Source: Bacillota bacterium (GTDB lineage Bacteria > Bacillota > Clostridia > Peptostreptococcales > Anaerovoracaceae). From it: 64,000 nt of DNA. A program made the position numbers and the translations under genes. A model generated the notes under the pieces. It searched no databases, was not told the origin of the DNA, and worked only from the letters and a program-made list of their open reading frames with translations. The stretch spans positions 1 to 64,000 of the forward strand of contig JAETTD010000009.1 of assembly GCA_021769295.1 (NCBI GenBank). Reading direction: 5' to 3'. Below, in pieces: positions 10,203 through 20,448 of this stretch. How positions within the stretch are numbered: position 1 is the stretch's first letter; each line of letters opens with the position of its first letter.

Positions 10203-10232
10203 AAAAAGAGCCTCAAATGAGGTTCTTTTTCT
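10203..10232 (+). terminator. Intrinsic terminator
   Basis: AAAAAGAGCCTCAAATGAGGTTCTTTTT. Confidence 0.7.
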
Positions 10233-10357
10233 TTTTTGTAAAAATAATATTCTTCGCTATTTATATAAAATCCTCTTGCATTTTTTGGTGCTCAGTGCTA
10301 AAATTTTCTTGTATTTTTTATGTTTTAAAACAAAAACCAAAAGAAAGGAAACCAGAA

Positions 10358-10885
10358 ATGACCCGAGAAGAAACGCTGGAACGTATGCTGCAAGGCTATG
10401 AAGCCTATTTCGATGTGGAACGTTTTTTTAACCCAAAAGACGACATCCCCTTGGTGGCGGAATGTCGCTTTTATGTTCACTCCGAAAAGTATGTACTGGT
10501 AAAAAAAGCAAAACTTTGGGATGCGGACAGCAACGAATATGTCTACATTTTTTCCGTACCTGAACTGACCCGGGAGATATTTACCCGATGCAAGGATTAC
10601 GCCTATGCGGACGGTATGAAAAAAATCGAGCCCAAACCGGGGCATATGTACAGCTACATCACCCCGGTTTTTATCTGCGATACTTGCACGCCCGAGGCCG
10701 AAAAGGCTCTTAAGCGGTGTAAGGTTTACAAAAGCTTTCATTTTTCGTGGTATGGATGGATGAACCTCCATACAGCCGCTGTCATTTTGAGTGATAGCAG
10801 GGTAATCACAAACAAAATGGGAAGAGGCAACGCGAAATTTATGAATAATATAATCAATAAAAAACAGGAGGATATAACAAAATGA
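10358..10885 (+). CDS. Uncharacterised protein translationally coupled to cstA
   Basis: RBS aagaaaggaa upstream of ATG; stop overlaps cstA start by 4 nt (ATGA). Confidence 0.7.
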   Translation: MTREETLERMLQGYEAYFDVERFFNPKDDIPLVAECRFYVHSEKYVLVKKAKLWDADSNEYVYIFSVPELTREIFTRCKDYAYADGMKKIEPKPGHMYSYITPVFICDTCTPEAEKALKRCKVYKSFHFSWYGWMNLHTAAVILSDSRVITNKMGRGNAKFMNNIINKKQEDITK

Positions 10886-12612
10886 ATGCAGTAGTAATTT
10901 TACTGATAGGCATAGCCGTTCTTTTGCTTGGTTATATTTTCTATGGAAAATGGTTAGCCGAGCAATGGGGTGTGGATGCGAGCAGAAAAACTCCTTCCCA
11001 CGAATTTGAGGACGGCAAAGACTACGTTCCGGCAAAGGCTCCTGTGCTGATGGGACATCACTTCTCATCCATAGCTGGCGCCGGCCCAATCAATGGACCT
11101 ATACAGGCGGCCGTATTCGGCTGGGTTCCTGTAATGCTCTGGGTCCTCATAGGCGGTATTTTCTTCGGTGCCGTTCATGATTTCGGTGCTCTTTTTGCAT
11201 CAATCAGAAACAAAGGACAATCAATCGGCGAGGTTATCTCAGAAAGTATAGGCTCACGTGCAAAAAAGCTGTTCTTAACTTTCTCCTACCTTACTCTTAT
11301 TCTGGTAGTAGCAGCTTTTGCATCAATTGTCGCAAATACCTTTAAAGCTACGTATGACGAATCAGGAGCTCTGGATGTGGCAGCCAGCGCTGCCAATGCA
11401 TCTACAGCGATGATTTCCATTCTGTTCATAGTCATTGCCATTGTCTTTGGTATGATGGTTTACAGAAGGAACGCATCTCTGGCCGTTTCTACCATAGTTG
11501 GCGTTGCTGCCATTGCGGTTTGTATGGTAATCGGTTATAACTGGCATCCTATTTATTTGGACGGAAACGCTTGGATGATAATCGTTGGAATCTATATTGC
11601 CATTGCATCCGTCACACCGGTGTGGATTTTGCTCCAGCCTCGTGACTATTTAAGTTCATTCTTACTTTATGGCATGATGATAGTAGCAGTGGTAGGCATA
11701 ATCGGCGCTCATCCATCACTGGATATACCGGCATTTACCGGTTTTGTTGACCAAGGAGTAAATGGTTCCGGTGTATCCCTTGGCAGCTTGTTCCCTGCAT
11801 TGTTTGTAACCATTGCCTGCGGTGCAATCTCCGGTTTCCATTCCCTGGTTGGCTCCGGTACAACCGCAAAACAGCTTGACAAAGAATCAGATGCTCGTCC
11901 TATAGCTTACGGCGGCATGCTCATCGAATGTGCTCTGGCACTGATTTCCCTCTGTGCGGTAGGTTACATATGGAAGGACTATGTACCCGGCGGAATTACA
12001 ACACCTACAGCAGTATTTGCAACCGGAATCTCCCGCATGTGTACAGCAATACCTTTCCTGAAAGGTGCAGAAAGCATTATTTATTCTATGCTAATCCTTG
12101 CGGTTTCCGCATTCTGCCTGACTTCTCTGGATACAGCCACGCGTCTGGCACGTTACATGTTCCAGGAATTCTGGCTTGAACCGGGTGAAAAAGCAGAAGA
12201 TGCAAAGGGTTATAAAAAGGTGCTTGTCAACCCTTACGTATCTACCATTATCACGGTTGTTCTCGGTATTGCTCTTGGTATGACAGGATATGCAAAGATC
12301 TGGGCACTGTTTGGAGCTGCCAACCAGCTTCTTGCTGCTCTCGGTCTGCTGGCAGTTGCCGCATGGCTTGGACATATGGGAAGAAACAACAAGATGTTCC
12401 TGTTCCCTATGGCTTTCATGCTTGTGGTTACTATCGTGTCCCTGTGTCAGACAATCAAAACCAATTTTGTTACGGTTATCGGCGGCGCATGCACAGATGC
12501 CGCAATATGGTACTGGATTCGTGCAGGTATAGGCGTGCTTCTGGTAGTGCTTGCCATTGTCCTTGCAGTGGAAGGTGTCCGCACGATCATGAATCAAAAG
12601 AAAAAAGCATAA
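10882..12612 (+). CDS. cstA: Carbon starvation protein CstA family transporter
   Basis: Multi-TM; GKDYVPAKAPVLMGHHFSSIAGAGPINGPIQAAVFGWVP. Confidence 0.93.
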   Translation: MNAVVILLIGIAVLLLGYIFYGKWLAEQWGVDASRKTPSHEFEDGKDYVPAKAPVLMGHHFSSIAGAGPINGPIQAAVFGWVPVMLWVLIGGIFFGAVHDFGALFASIRNKGQSIGEVISESIGSRAKKLFLTFSYLTLILVVAAFASIVANTFKATYDESGALDVAASAANASTAMISILFIVIAIVFGMMVYRRNASLAVSTIVGVAAIAVCMVIGYNWHPIYLDGNAWMIIVGIYIAIASVTPVWILLQPRDYLSSFLLYGMMIVAVVGIIGAHPSLDIPAFTGFVDQGVNGSGVSLGSLFPALFVTIACGAISGFHSLVGSGTTAKQLDKESDARPIAYGGMLIECALALISLCAVGYIWKDYVPGGITTPTAVFATGISRMCTAIPFLKGAESIIYSMLILAVSAFCLTSLDTATRLARYMFQEFWLEPGEKAEDAKGYKKVLVNPYVSTIITVVLGIALGMTGYAKIWALFGAANQLLAALGLLAVAAWLGHMGRNNKMFLFPMAFMLVVTIVSLCQTIKTNFVTVIGGACTDAAIWYWIRAGIGVLLVVLAIVLAVEGVRTIMNQKKKA

Positions 12613-12620
12613 ATGATAAT

Positions 12621-12655
12621 AAAAACAGGCGGCAATCTAATGCCACCTGTTTTTT
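12621..12655 (+). terminator. Intrinsic terminator of cstA
   Basis: AAAACAGGCGGCAATCTAATGCCACCTGTTTTTT. Confidence 0.75.
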
Positions 12656-12695
12656 CTATACGGTAATTTTCACCGCAGCTGTCTAAATTGCAAAA

Positions 12696-12916
12696 TGCCG
12701 CAAAATTAAGAGAATCGGTCATCTGCGGCACTTTTGCCACCTTATCTCCTTCCAAATTGCCGAAAATAAAGAATAATTCAAGAAATACGGCAGTTTTGCC
12801 CTTCTTCCGGCTCATAAAATGCCGTATTTGAAAGAAATTACGAATTTTACGGCATTTTGGGTCCTATCGCCGCTGTCAAAATGCCGCAATTCAAGAAAAA
12901 TTTAAGATTTACGGCA
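12696..12916. repeat. Hairpin array A: 4 x 35-bp TGCCG...CGGCA units, 27-bp linkers, 62-bp period
   Basis: Units at 12696-12730, 12758-12792, 12820-12854, 12882-12916. Confidence 0.9.
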
Positions 12917-12943
12917 GTCTCGCTATACCTGATAAGAGCTCGC

Positions 12944-13714
12944 CTATTCATTTTCTATGCTATCTACGGTTCCAACAAATATTCCGTGCAGCACATATCG
13001 TTTGTCATCGGCACTGTCTTCCGTACATGTCGATAAAGTTAAGATTCTTTCTCCCGACTCAGGTGCCGAAATATTTTTATATAAGTTTTTGCTCATTGCA
13101 AGGTTTATATAATTTTGATAAGCCTCCGGATTATTGTTAAACAAGTTGAAGGTTCCGTCATCTAAATTGGCTATATATGACGAGAAGATTTCGTATTTGT
13201 TCCATTTTCCGTCAGGAAGCAGGATATATATATATTGGTGCTCATTGCGGTAATCTTCTTTCATAAACTTGTCAAGGGTACCGAACATAGCTCCGTTATG
13301 CATGTTATGTCCGAAGACAATGGTGTGGCTGTCCGTAAAATCGGGGTTGTTGGACGAATCGAGAAAAATGCTTCCGGCAACGAGATAATCTTTGGTATAA
13401 CTTCTAAACAGATAATAGTCGTTGCTTTTTCCCTGTAAAACAGGATAACTGATGTCCGTGCCTTTTATATATATCCAACCCTTTACATCCGGATTGGCCG
13501 CTATAAGTTTGTCCAAATCCACATAGCTTATGGTTCCGTCATCATTTTGAACCACAAAATCATCTTGGGCGTCTTTGTAAAAATCGTCGATTTCTTTATA
13601 ATTCATCAATATATCGACAACTTTATAAAGCGCAAATAAGAAAACCACAATGCACACGAGCATGAGCACGGTATAAATCCCTTTTCTTTTTCCCTTTGTC
13701 TCTTTTTCCTTCAT
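12944..13714 (-). CDS. Class B sortase
   Basis: Catalytic TLSTCT and GHNM motifs; N-terminal TM anchor. Confidence 0.88.
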   Translation of the reverse strand: MKEKETKGKRKGIYTVLMLVCIVVFLFALYKVVDILMNYKEIDDFYKDAQDDFVVQNDDGTISYVDLDKLIAANPDVKGWIYIKGTDISYPVLQGKSNDYYLFRSYTKDYLVAGSIFLDSSNNPDFTDSHTIVFGHNMHNGAMFGTLDKFMKEDYRNEHQYIYILLPDGKWNKYEIFSSYIANLDDGTFNLFNNNPEAYQNYINLAMSKNLYKNISAPESGERILTLSTCTEDSADDKRYVLHGIFVGTVDSIENE

Positions 13715-13772
13715 CCAACTTCCTCTTTTCAGCTATAATCGGCGGCCGCTTTTATGCCGCTCAAGAATTTCA

Positions 13773-14669
13773 TTATAAAATATAGTTTTCAAGAACCTGA
13801 CCGTCAAAGTCAAAGTTTTCAATTTGCAGATAATATTCCGCACTGTCTATCAAAGCCTTCATAGGACAAAGGCCTATCACTTCGGAGCCTATCACCTGTA
13901 CTCCGTACCTCTTGGCCTCCGATTTTACCAGCTCCGTAACACGATAGAGCGGCGTCACTCTGAAGTCGGTCATGTTTATGGATACCTGCGCAATGTTTCT
14001 GTCCTCAAGCATAAAGCCCATGGCCTTGACGTTGTTGAGACCGCCGTCTTTTTCTCTGATAATCTTGGCGATATTTTTAGCTATCTGAACATCCGGAGTA
14101 TTCAGGTTCAAGTTATACGCTACGAGAGGAGGTCTTGCTCCCACTGCAACGACTCCGCCTGTAGGATGAATCCTTGCTCCGCCGAAATCAGGCTCCCATT
14201 CAGGGTCCTTTACCTTGTCTGCCATTCCTTCAAACTGACCTTTTCTGACGGTAGCGAGATTCTTTCTTGCCGGTTTTTGCGCCGACATTTCATATAAGAA
14301 AACAGGAAGATCTGCCTCTTCTGCAATTCTCTTTCCTACGACCTTTGAAAGTTCTATACATTCTTCGTTGGTCGCATCTTTAATCGGCACAAAAGGCATT
14401 ACGTCTACACAGCCCATTCTCGGATGCTCACCGGTATGCTTTGTCAAGTCGATAAGTTCCACCGCTTTTTTTGCCAATTTTACGCTTGCCTCTTCGACGC
14501 CCTTTGCATCCCCTATGTAAGTTATAACCGTTCTGTTATGATTAGGGTCTGAAGAGTAATTTAAAAGGGTGCATCCTGCCGTAGTTCTTATCTGCTCTAC
14601 GCAGGCCTCTATAATTTCACTGTTTCTTCCTTCAGATATATTTGGAATACTTTCTATAATTTGAGCCAT
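13773..14669 (-). CDS. ftcD: Glutamate formimidoyltransferase
   Basis: MAQIIESIPNISEGRN, HPRMGCVDVMPFVP; hut operon context. Confidence 0.95.
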   Translation of the reverse strand: MAQIIESIPNISEGRNSEIIEACVEQIRTTAGCTLLNYSSDPNHNRTVITYIGDAKGVEEASVKLAKKAVELIDLTKHTGEHPRMGCVDVMPFVPIKDATNEECIELSKVVGKRIAEEADLPVFLYEMSAQKPARKNLATVRKGQFEGMADKVKDPEWEPDFGGARIHPTGGVVAVGARPPLVAYNLNLNTPDVQIAKNIAKIIREKDGGLNNVKAMGFMLEDRNIAQVSINMTDFRVTPLYRVTELVKSEAKRYGVQVIGSEVIGLCPMKALIDSAEYYLQIENFDFDGQVLENYIL

Positions 14670-14715
14670 TTTAAAAATTCCTCCGTGGTTAAAAGTATAT
14701 ATTATTTTTGAGAAT

Positions 14716-15339
14716 TTATAAAGAGGCTAAAACATCTTCATAAATTTTTTTCGCAAGTTCCTCGGCCTCTTCTATCATATTCTGCGCATTGCCGAATTTG
14801 GCTTTTACCTCTTCGCTCTTAATTCCCGGCAGATTTATCATGACGTTTAGATATGCGCCCTTTACGCCTGCCAAAAAATTCAGTGCTGCAACGCCGAGGT
14901 CCGAAGCTGCGTTGGGATTTGATTTGCCTACTATCTTTGAAGTAATTTTTAAACCTTCTATGCAAAGTTCCATGGTTTCGTAAGGAACTTCTGTTGCAAT
15001 AACCGTAGCCTCCTGAATTGCCTTGCTTCTTAAAGCCTTTTGTTCGTCGCTTTCCTTAGGAAGTTTAAAGGCTGACGACACCTGATTATAAGCGTCCGTG
15101 TCCTTATCTATACCTGCAATAAGCTTGTCATAGACAGACAAAGTCTCCTCTTTAACCTCTTGGCAGAGTTCTTTGTATTCTGCATATCTTTCTTTTGGAA
15201 TGGTCAAATCGCACACCATGGCAGTAAGAGCCGCTCCCTGCGCCGCCGAAAGAGCGCTCACAGAGCCGCCGCCCGGAGCAGGCGCCTCCGATTTGAGTAT
15301 ATCCAAATAACTTTTAATCGTCATGTCAACCAATTTCAT
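14716..15339 (-). CDS. fchA: Cyclodeaminase/methenyltetrahydrofolate cyclohydrolase
   Basis: SEAPAPGGGSVSALSAAQGAALTAMV. Confidence 0.9.
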   Translation of the reverse strand: MKLVDMTIKSYLDILKSEAPAPGGGSVSALSAAQGAALTAMVCDLTIPKERYAEYKELCQEVKEETLSVYDKLIAGIDKDTDAYNQVSSAFKLPKESDEQKALRSKAIQEATVIATEVPYETMELCIEGLKITSKIVGKSNPNAASDLGVAALNFLAGVKGAYLNVMINLPGIKSEEVKAKFGNAQNMIEEAEELAKKIYEDVLASL

Positions 15340-15340
15340 G

Positions 15341-16579
15341 TTAAACTAAAATTCCTTTCTTTATGGTTTTCAGCGCCAGATTTGAGCCTAAACGATAGCA
15401 GAGCATCTCCATGTCGGGAGCGTCCCATATAACCAAATCTCCTTGCTTTCCGATTTCAACGGTTCCCGTCAGATGTCCCCTGTTAATGGCACATGCCGGG
15501 TTTATGGTTACTGCCGTCAGAATCTCTTCCGGCGTCATTTTGTACTTCAAATACCCTAAGTTTATCACAAACTGAAGGTTTAGTGAAGGGCATGAGCCCG
15601 GATTAAAATCCGAAGCTATCGCCACAGGAATCTCAAACTCATCTATCATCCTTCTGACCGGGGCAAAGGTTGCTCCAAGATAGAAAGAAGTGGCCGGCAG
15701 GCACATGGCCGTAGTTCCTCCTTCTGAAAGGGATTCCATTCCTGCCTCGTCAATGACGATAAGATGTTCCGCAGAAGCTGCCTTCATCTGCCCTGCCAGA
15801 ACCGAACCGCCTATAGCCTCTATTTCATCGGCATGGATTTTAAGGCCAAACCCAAGTTCTCTGGCCTTTTCCAGATAAACTTTGCTCTGCTCTGCATTAA
15901 AGACTGAATCCTCTGTAAATATATCGCAAAATTCAGCCAATTCGTGCTCCTTGACGTAAGGCATAATCTCTTCGCAGCAGATTCTGATATATTCTTCCTC
16001 TTTTCCTTTCCACTGTTCTTCTACGGCGTGGGCAGGCATCAGAGTAGAAACTATATCAATAGGGTGATTCTCGTTGAGCTTTTTCAATATCTCAAGCATC
16101 TTAACTTCCGTTTCAAGGTTAAGGCCGTATCCGCTTTTAGCCTCGCAGGTCGTAACGCCAAGCCCAAGCATTTCATCGAGAAAGCCCTGAGTCTTGTCAT
16201 AGAGCTCATCAAAGGAAGCTTCTCTGGTCTTTCTGACCGTATCCATAATGCCGCCGCCGGCTCTGAGGATGTCCAAATACCCTGCTCCTTTAAGCTTCAA
16301 AGGAATCTCATTCTGCCTGTATCCTCCGAAAACCATATGGGTGTGACCGTCAACGAGCCCCGGAGTCACCAATTTATATTCAGCATCAATCACACTGTCT
16401 GCTTGGGACTCTTTACATGGCAGTTCTCCGTCTTTCGTTATGGCTTTGATGATTCCGTCTTCAATCAAAACCGCTGCGTCATTCCATTTTATGTTCTCTC
16501 CTTGCGCCCTTCCCCGATGGCTGTAACTTCCGACAGGGGTCTGCAATACACCTATATTTTTTACAAGCAATGTTGCCAT
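15341..16579 (-). CDS. hutI: Imidazolonepropionase
   Basis: GLVDGHTHMVFGGYRQNE; ASDFNPGSCPS. Confidence 0.96.
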   Translation of the reverse strand: MATLLVKNIGVLQTPVGSYSHRGRAQGENIKWNDAAVLIEDGIIKAITKDGELPCKESQADSVIDAEYKLVTPGLVDGHTHMVFGGYRQNEIPLKLKGAGYLDILRAGGGIMDTVRKTREASFDELYDKTQGFLDEMLGLGVTTCEAKSGYGLNLETEVKMLEILKKLNENHPIDIVSTLMPAHAVEEQWKGKEEEYIRICCEEIMPYVKEHELAEFCDIFTEDSVFNAEQSKVYLEKARELGFGLKIHADEIEAIGGSVLAGQMKAASAEHLIVIDEAGMESLSEGGTTAMCLPATSFYLGATFAPVRRMIDEFEIPVAIASDFNPGSCPSLNLQFVINLGYLKYKMTPEEILTAVTINPACAINRGHLTGTVEIGKQGDLVIWDAPDMEMLCYRLGSNLALKTIKKGILV

Positions 16580-16609
16580 TTGATCTCTCCTATAGCCTTT
16601 GGGTTTCGA

Positions 16610-18634
16610 TTATTTTACAAATTTTTCTACCGTCTTGTCTACCAAGCCGTCATCTGCCAGATACGGAATGGTAATATGACCTTTGCCTTTGTAATTCTTG
16701 TTATATTCCACCGAAGTAGACAGGGCGTTTTCATTTCTTGCCCAGTTTCTTCTGGCAACTCCGCCCATTACGTCCCACATCATGGCTGATTTGATTATTT
16801 CATCGGTTCTCTCGCTTCCGTCAAGCAAAAGTCCGAAACCGCCGTTAATTGCTTTTCCGATTCCTACACCGCCGCCGTTGTGGAGGGCGCACAAAGACAT
16901 TCCCCTGGCTGCGTTGCCTGCAAAGCACTGTACGGCCATATCTGCCATTACGTTGGAACCGTCCTTGATATTGGAGGTTTCTCTGAACGGCGAATCTGTT
17001 CCCGAAACATCGTGATGATCTCTGCCCATCATAACAGGTCCGATTTTTCCTTCTCTTACGAGTTCATTGAATTTAAGTGCGATTCTCGTCCTTCCTTCGG
17101 CATCCTGATATAAAATTCTCGCCTGCGTACCCACAACCAGCTTATTTGCCTTGGCGTCTCTTATCCAAACCCAGTTGTCTCTGTCTTGAGCTCTTCTGGT
17201 AGGGTCTATGCAGTCCATGGCAGCTTTATCCGTTGCATCCAAATCTTCAGGTTTTCCTGACAGGCATACCCACCTGAACGGTCCGTATCCATAGTCAAAC
17301 AGTATAGGTCCCATGATGTCCTCTACATATGAAGGCCAGATAAATCCGTCTTTATCGTCATATCCGTTCTTTGAAATTTCTTTGATTCCGGCGTCATACA
17401 TGGCTTTCATGAAAGAGTTGCCGTAGTCAAAGAAGTATGTGCCCTTTTCGGTAAGAGCCTTGATAGCCTTGTAATGTCTGTGAAGGGTTTCATCAACTTT
17501 TTTGCAGAAAAGGTCTCTGTCCTTATGAAGAAGCTCCGTTCTCTCTTCAAAAGTCATTCCCGCAGGACAGTATCCTCCGTTATACACGTTATGACACGAA
17601 GTCTGGTCTGACAGCAAATCTATCTTAAAATCTTTTTCCACTGCGGCCTCAAGCAGGTCAACTATATTGCCGTGGTAGGCGATCGAAATGCTCTCTTTTG
17701 CTTCAAGTTTGGCTTTTGCCAGCTTGAATATCTCATCTATATCATCCATTATCACGTCAACCCAGCCCTGATCGTGTCTGGTTTCGATTCTGGAAAGGTC
17801 AACTTCGGCAAAAATTCCGACAGCGTTGGCGATGTTGGCTGCCTTAGGCTGAGCCCCGCTCATGCCGCCAAGACCTGATGACACAAAAGTGTGTCCCGCC
17901 AGGTCTCCCTGTTCCGGAACTCCCAGATATTTTCTTCCTGCATTGAGTATGGTATTGAAAGTTCCGTGTACGATGCCCTGAGGCCCTATGTACATCCAGC
18001 CTCCTGCGGTCATCTGGCCGTAGTTGGCAACGCCCATTTCTTCTGCAATTTCCCAGTCATCCAAGTTGTCGTACATTCCTATCATCATGGAATTGGTTAT
18101 TACCACTCTCGGTGCTTCCGGTTTTGACGGAAAAAGTCCAAGGGGATGTCCCGATTCCACAACCAGCGTCTGGTCTTCTGTAAGTTCTTCCAGATACTTC
18201 TTAATCAGCCTGTATTGAAGCCAGTTCTGGCACACCTGACCTGTCTCACCATAGGTAACAAGTTCGTAAGGGTAAAGAGCTACTTCAAAATCCAGATTGT
18301 TTTCTATCATAACCTGAAAAGCCTTTCCTGCAAGGCATTTTCCCTTATATTCGCTGATAGGTTTGCCGTATATTCTGCCCTCCGGCCTGTATCTGTAGGC
18401 ATAAATTCTTCCTCTGGAAGTAAGCTCCTCCATAAATTCGGGAGCCAGTTTTTCGTGAAGTTCCTCGGGAACATAGCGAAGAGCATTTTTCAGAGCAATC
18501 TTTGTCTGCTCCTTGGTAAGTCTAAAGCCTCTGTCCGGCGCTCTTCTTATTCCTTCCTGAAACTTTGGATAGTCGGGGTATTCGTTATCCAGTTTAATCG
18601 TCATAGATTGATTTATGGTTTTGTTATCCAGCAT
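16610..18634 (-). CDS. hutU: Urocanate hydratase
   Basis: Long conserved urocanase sequence; VSSGLGGMSGAQPKAA. Confidence 0.95.
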   Translation of the reverse strand: MLDNKTINQSMTIKLDNEYPDYPKFQEGIRRAPDRGFRLTKEQTKIALKNALRYVPEELHEKLAPEFMEELTSRGRIYAYRYRPEGRIYGKPISEYKGKCLAGKAFQVMIENNLDFEVALYPYELVTYGETGQVCQNWLQYRLIKKYLEELTEDQTLVVESGHPLGLFPSKPEAPRVVITNSMMIGMYDNLDDWEIAEEMGVANYGQMTAGGWMYIGPQGIVHGTFNTILNAGRKYLGVPEQGDLAGHTFVSSGLGGMSGAQPKAANIANAVGIFAEVDLSRIETRHDQGWVDVIMDDIDEIFKLAKAKLEAKESISIAYHGNIVDLLEAAVEKDFKIDLLSDQTSCHNVYNGGYCPAGMTFEERTELLHKDRDLFCKKVDETLHRHYKAIKALTEKGTYFFDYGNSFMKAMYDAGIKEISKNGYDDKDGFIWPSYVEDIMGPILFDYGYGPFRWVCLSGKPEDLDATDKAAMDCIDPTRRAQDRDNWVWIRDAKANKLVVGTQARILYQDAEGRTRIALKFNELVREGKIGPVMMGRDHHDVSGTDSPFRETSNIKDGSNVMADMAVQCFAGNAARGMSLCALHNGGGVGIGKAINGGFGLLLDGSERTDEIIKSAMMWDVMGGVARRNWARNENALSTSVEYNKNYKGKGHITIPYLADDGLVDKTVEKFVK

Positions 18635-18665
18635 TATATTTCTCTCCTTCCGGAATATTTCCAAA

Positions 18666-20207
18666 TTATTTTAGGGTAACAACTTTTTCAACTGCTTTAA
18701 GAAGCTCGCCGTTTTTAACCATTTCGTCAAATTTGACAAGCTCGTCATGCATTATAACGTCTCTTTCAATAGGGTCTGAAACCGTTCTGATATAATCATA
18801 TGCTGCCTTTGTTGCAGGAGCCAGATTTTCTATTCCCTTTTCTCCCTGCTCCTGTCTGAGCCAGATAGCCTGCGCTGCGGCCGCAATTTCTATACCCAGC
18901 ACTTTCTGCGTATTATCAAGCACCATTGCCGCAGTTCTCGCCGACGTGGTTCCCATGGATACGTGGTCTTCCTGATTTGCTGACGACGGAATGGAGTCAA
19001 CACACGCAGGGTGGTCGTAAACCTTGTTTTCCGAAACCATGGAAGCTGCTGCGTACTGGGCAATCATAAAGCCTGAACATACACCGCCGTTTTTAGTCAG
19101 AAATGCAGGCAGGCCCTCCGACAATGCCGGATTTACGAGTCTCTCGGTTCTTCTTTCTGAAACGTTCGCCAGTTCTGAAACAGCTATTTTGAGGAAATCA
19201 AAGGTAAGCGCCATAGGCTGTCCGTGGAAATTGCCTCCGCTTATGACTTCGTCTTCATCCGGAAAGACTATCGGATTGTCTGTTACCGCATTTATTTCTC
19301 TCGAAATCATTTCATATGCGTAGTTTATTGCGTCTCTGGTTGCGCCATGTATCTGAGGCGCGCATCTCAAGGTATATGGGTCCTGCACCTTGGAAGGCTG
19401 GAGAGGCAACGCATTTTTTGAACCTTCAAGCAGGGTCAGCAGATTTTCAGCTGCAACTTTCTGCCCCAAATGTCCTCTCAAGTCGTGTATCTTATGGTCA
19501 TAAGCCTTTTTTATGGCATGAAGTGCTTCGCCCGTTAAGGCACATGCTATATCTGCCACCTTTTGAAGATGCATCGCATCCCACAATACGTTTACTCCTA
19601 CCGCAGTCATCATCTGAGTTCCGTTGTTTAAAGCAAGGCCTTCTTTCGCCGCAAGAACTACAGGCGTAATTCCTTCTGCCGTCATTGCCTCCTTGGCGTC
19701 TGTAATCTCTCCTTTGTATTCAACCTTACCTTCGCCGATAAGTCCAAGGGCAATGTGGGAAAGGGGCGCCAAGTCACCCGAAGCTCCCAGAGAACCTTTT
19801 TCCGGGATTACCGGATGTATTCCCTTATTTATCATATCTATAAGCGTTTGGAGGGTTTCAAGCCTTATTCCGGAGTTTCCTCTTGCAAGCGCATTACAGC
19901 GCAAAAGCATGGCAGCTCTTACATACTGTCTCGGATACGCCTCTCCAAGGGCACATGTATGACTGATAATCAAATTACGCTGAAGTTCTTCCGTCTGCTC
20001 GTTGGAAATAACCACGTTGGAGAACTTTCCGAAGCCTGTTGTCAGTCCGTAGATTACGGCTTTTTCCTCAAGCTTTTTTTCTATGTAGGCTCTTGCTTTT
20101 TTCACCGCTTCTGTTGCTTCCGGTGAAAGCTTTACTTCCTCATTATTGCGGCAAACACGAATTACCTCTTCCACGGTCAGGTCACGCCCGTTTATAAATA
20201 CTGCCAT
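18666..20207 (-). CDS. hutH: Histidine ammonia-lyase
   Basis: MIO motif GSLGASGDLAPLSH. Confidence 0.97.
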   Translation of the reverse strand: MAVFINGRDLTVEEVIRVCRNNEEVKLSPEATEAVKKARAYIEKKLEEKAVIYGLTTGFGKFSNVVISNEQTEELQRNLIISHTCALGEAYPRQYVRAAMLLRCNALARGNSGIRLETLQTLIDMINKGIHPVIPEKGSLGASGDLAPLSHIALGLIGEGKVEYKGEITDAKEAMTAEGITPVVLAAKEGLALNNGTQMMTAVGVNVLWDAMHLQKVADIACALTGEALHAIKKAYDHKIHDLRGHLGQKVAAENLLTLLEGSKNALPLQPSKVQDPYTLRCAPQIHGATRDAINYAYEMISREINAVTDNPIVFPDEDEVISGGNFHGQPMALTFDFLKIAVSELANVSERRTERLVNPALSEGLPAFLTKNGGVCSGFMIAQYAAASMVSENKVYDHPACVDSIPSSANQEDHVSMGTTSARTAAMVLDNTQKVLGIEIAAAAQAIWLRQEQGEKGIENLAPATKAAYDYIRTVSDPIERDVIMHDELVKFDEMVKNGELLKAVEKVVTLK

Positions 20208-20432
20208 ATTATACTCTCCATTCTTTATTATTTTTTATGCATAATTATTCACAAATAAAGCTGCTTTTACACATATAATATTATAAAGGTTTTAAGGGCT
20301 CTTTTCTATATTTTTTATTCTAATTTAGGCTCTTTTCTGGGATTTTAAGGGGAATTTTTTTAAATTTTTTCATTATTCGGCTGTCGCTTTATTGCTGTAA
20401 TGCGGCACCCTGATAATGTATAAATGTAATGA

Positions 20433-20448
20433 ATTATGTATACATAAT
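20433..20448. promoter_or_regulatory. 16-bp perfect palindrome upstream of hut operon, candidate operator
   Basis: ATTATGTATACATAAT ~225 bp upstream of hutH start. Confidence 0.4.
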
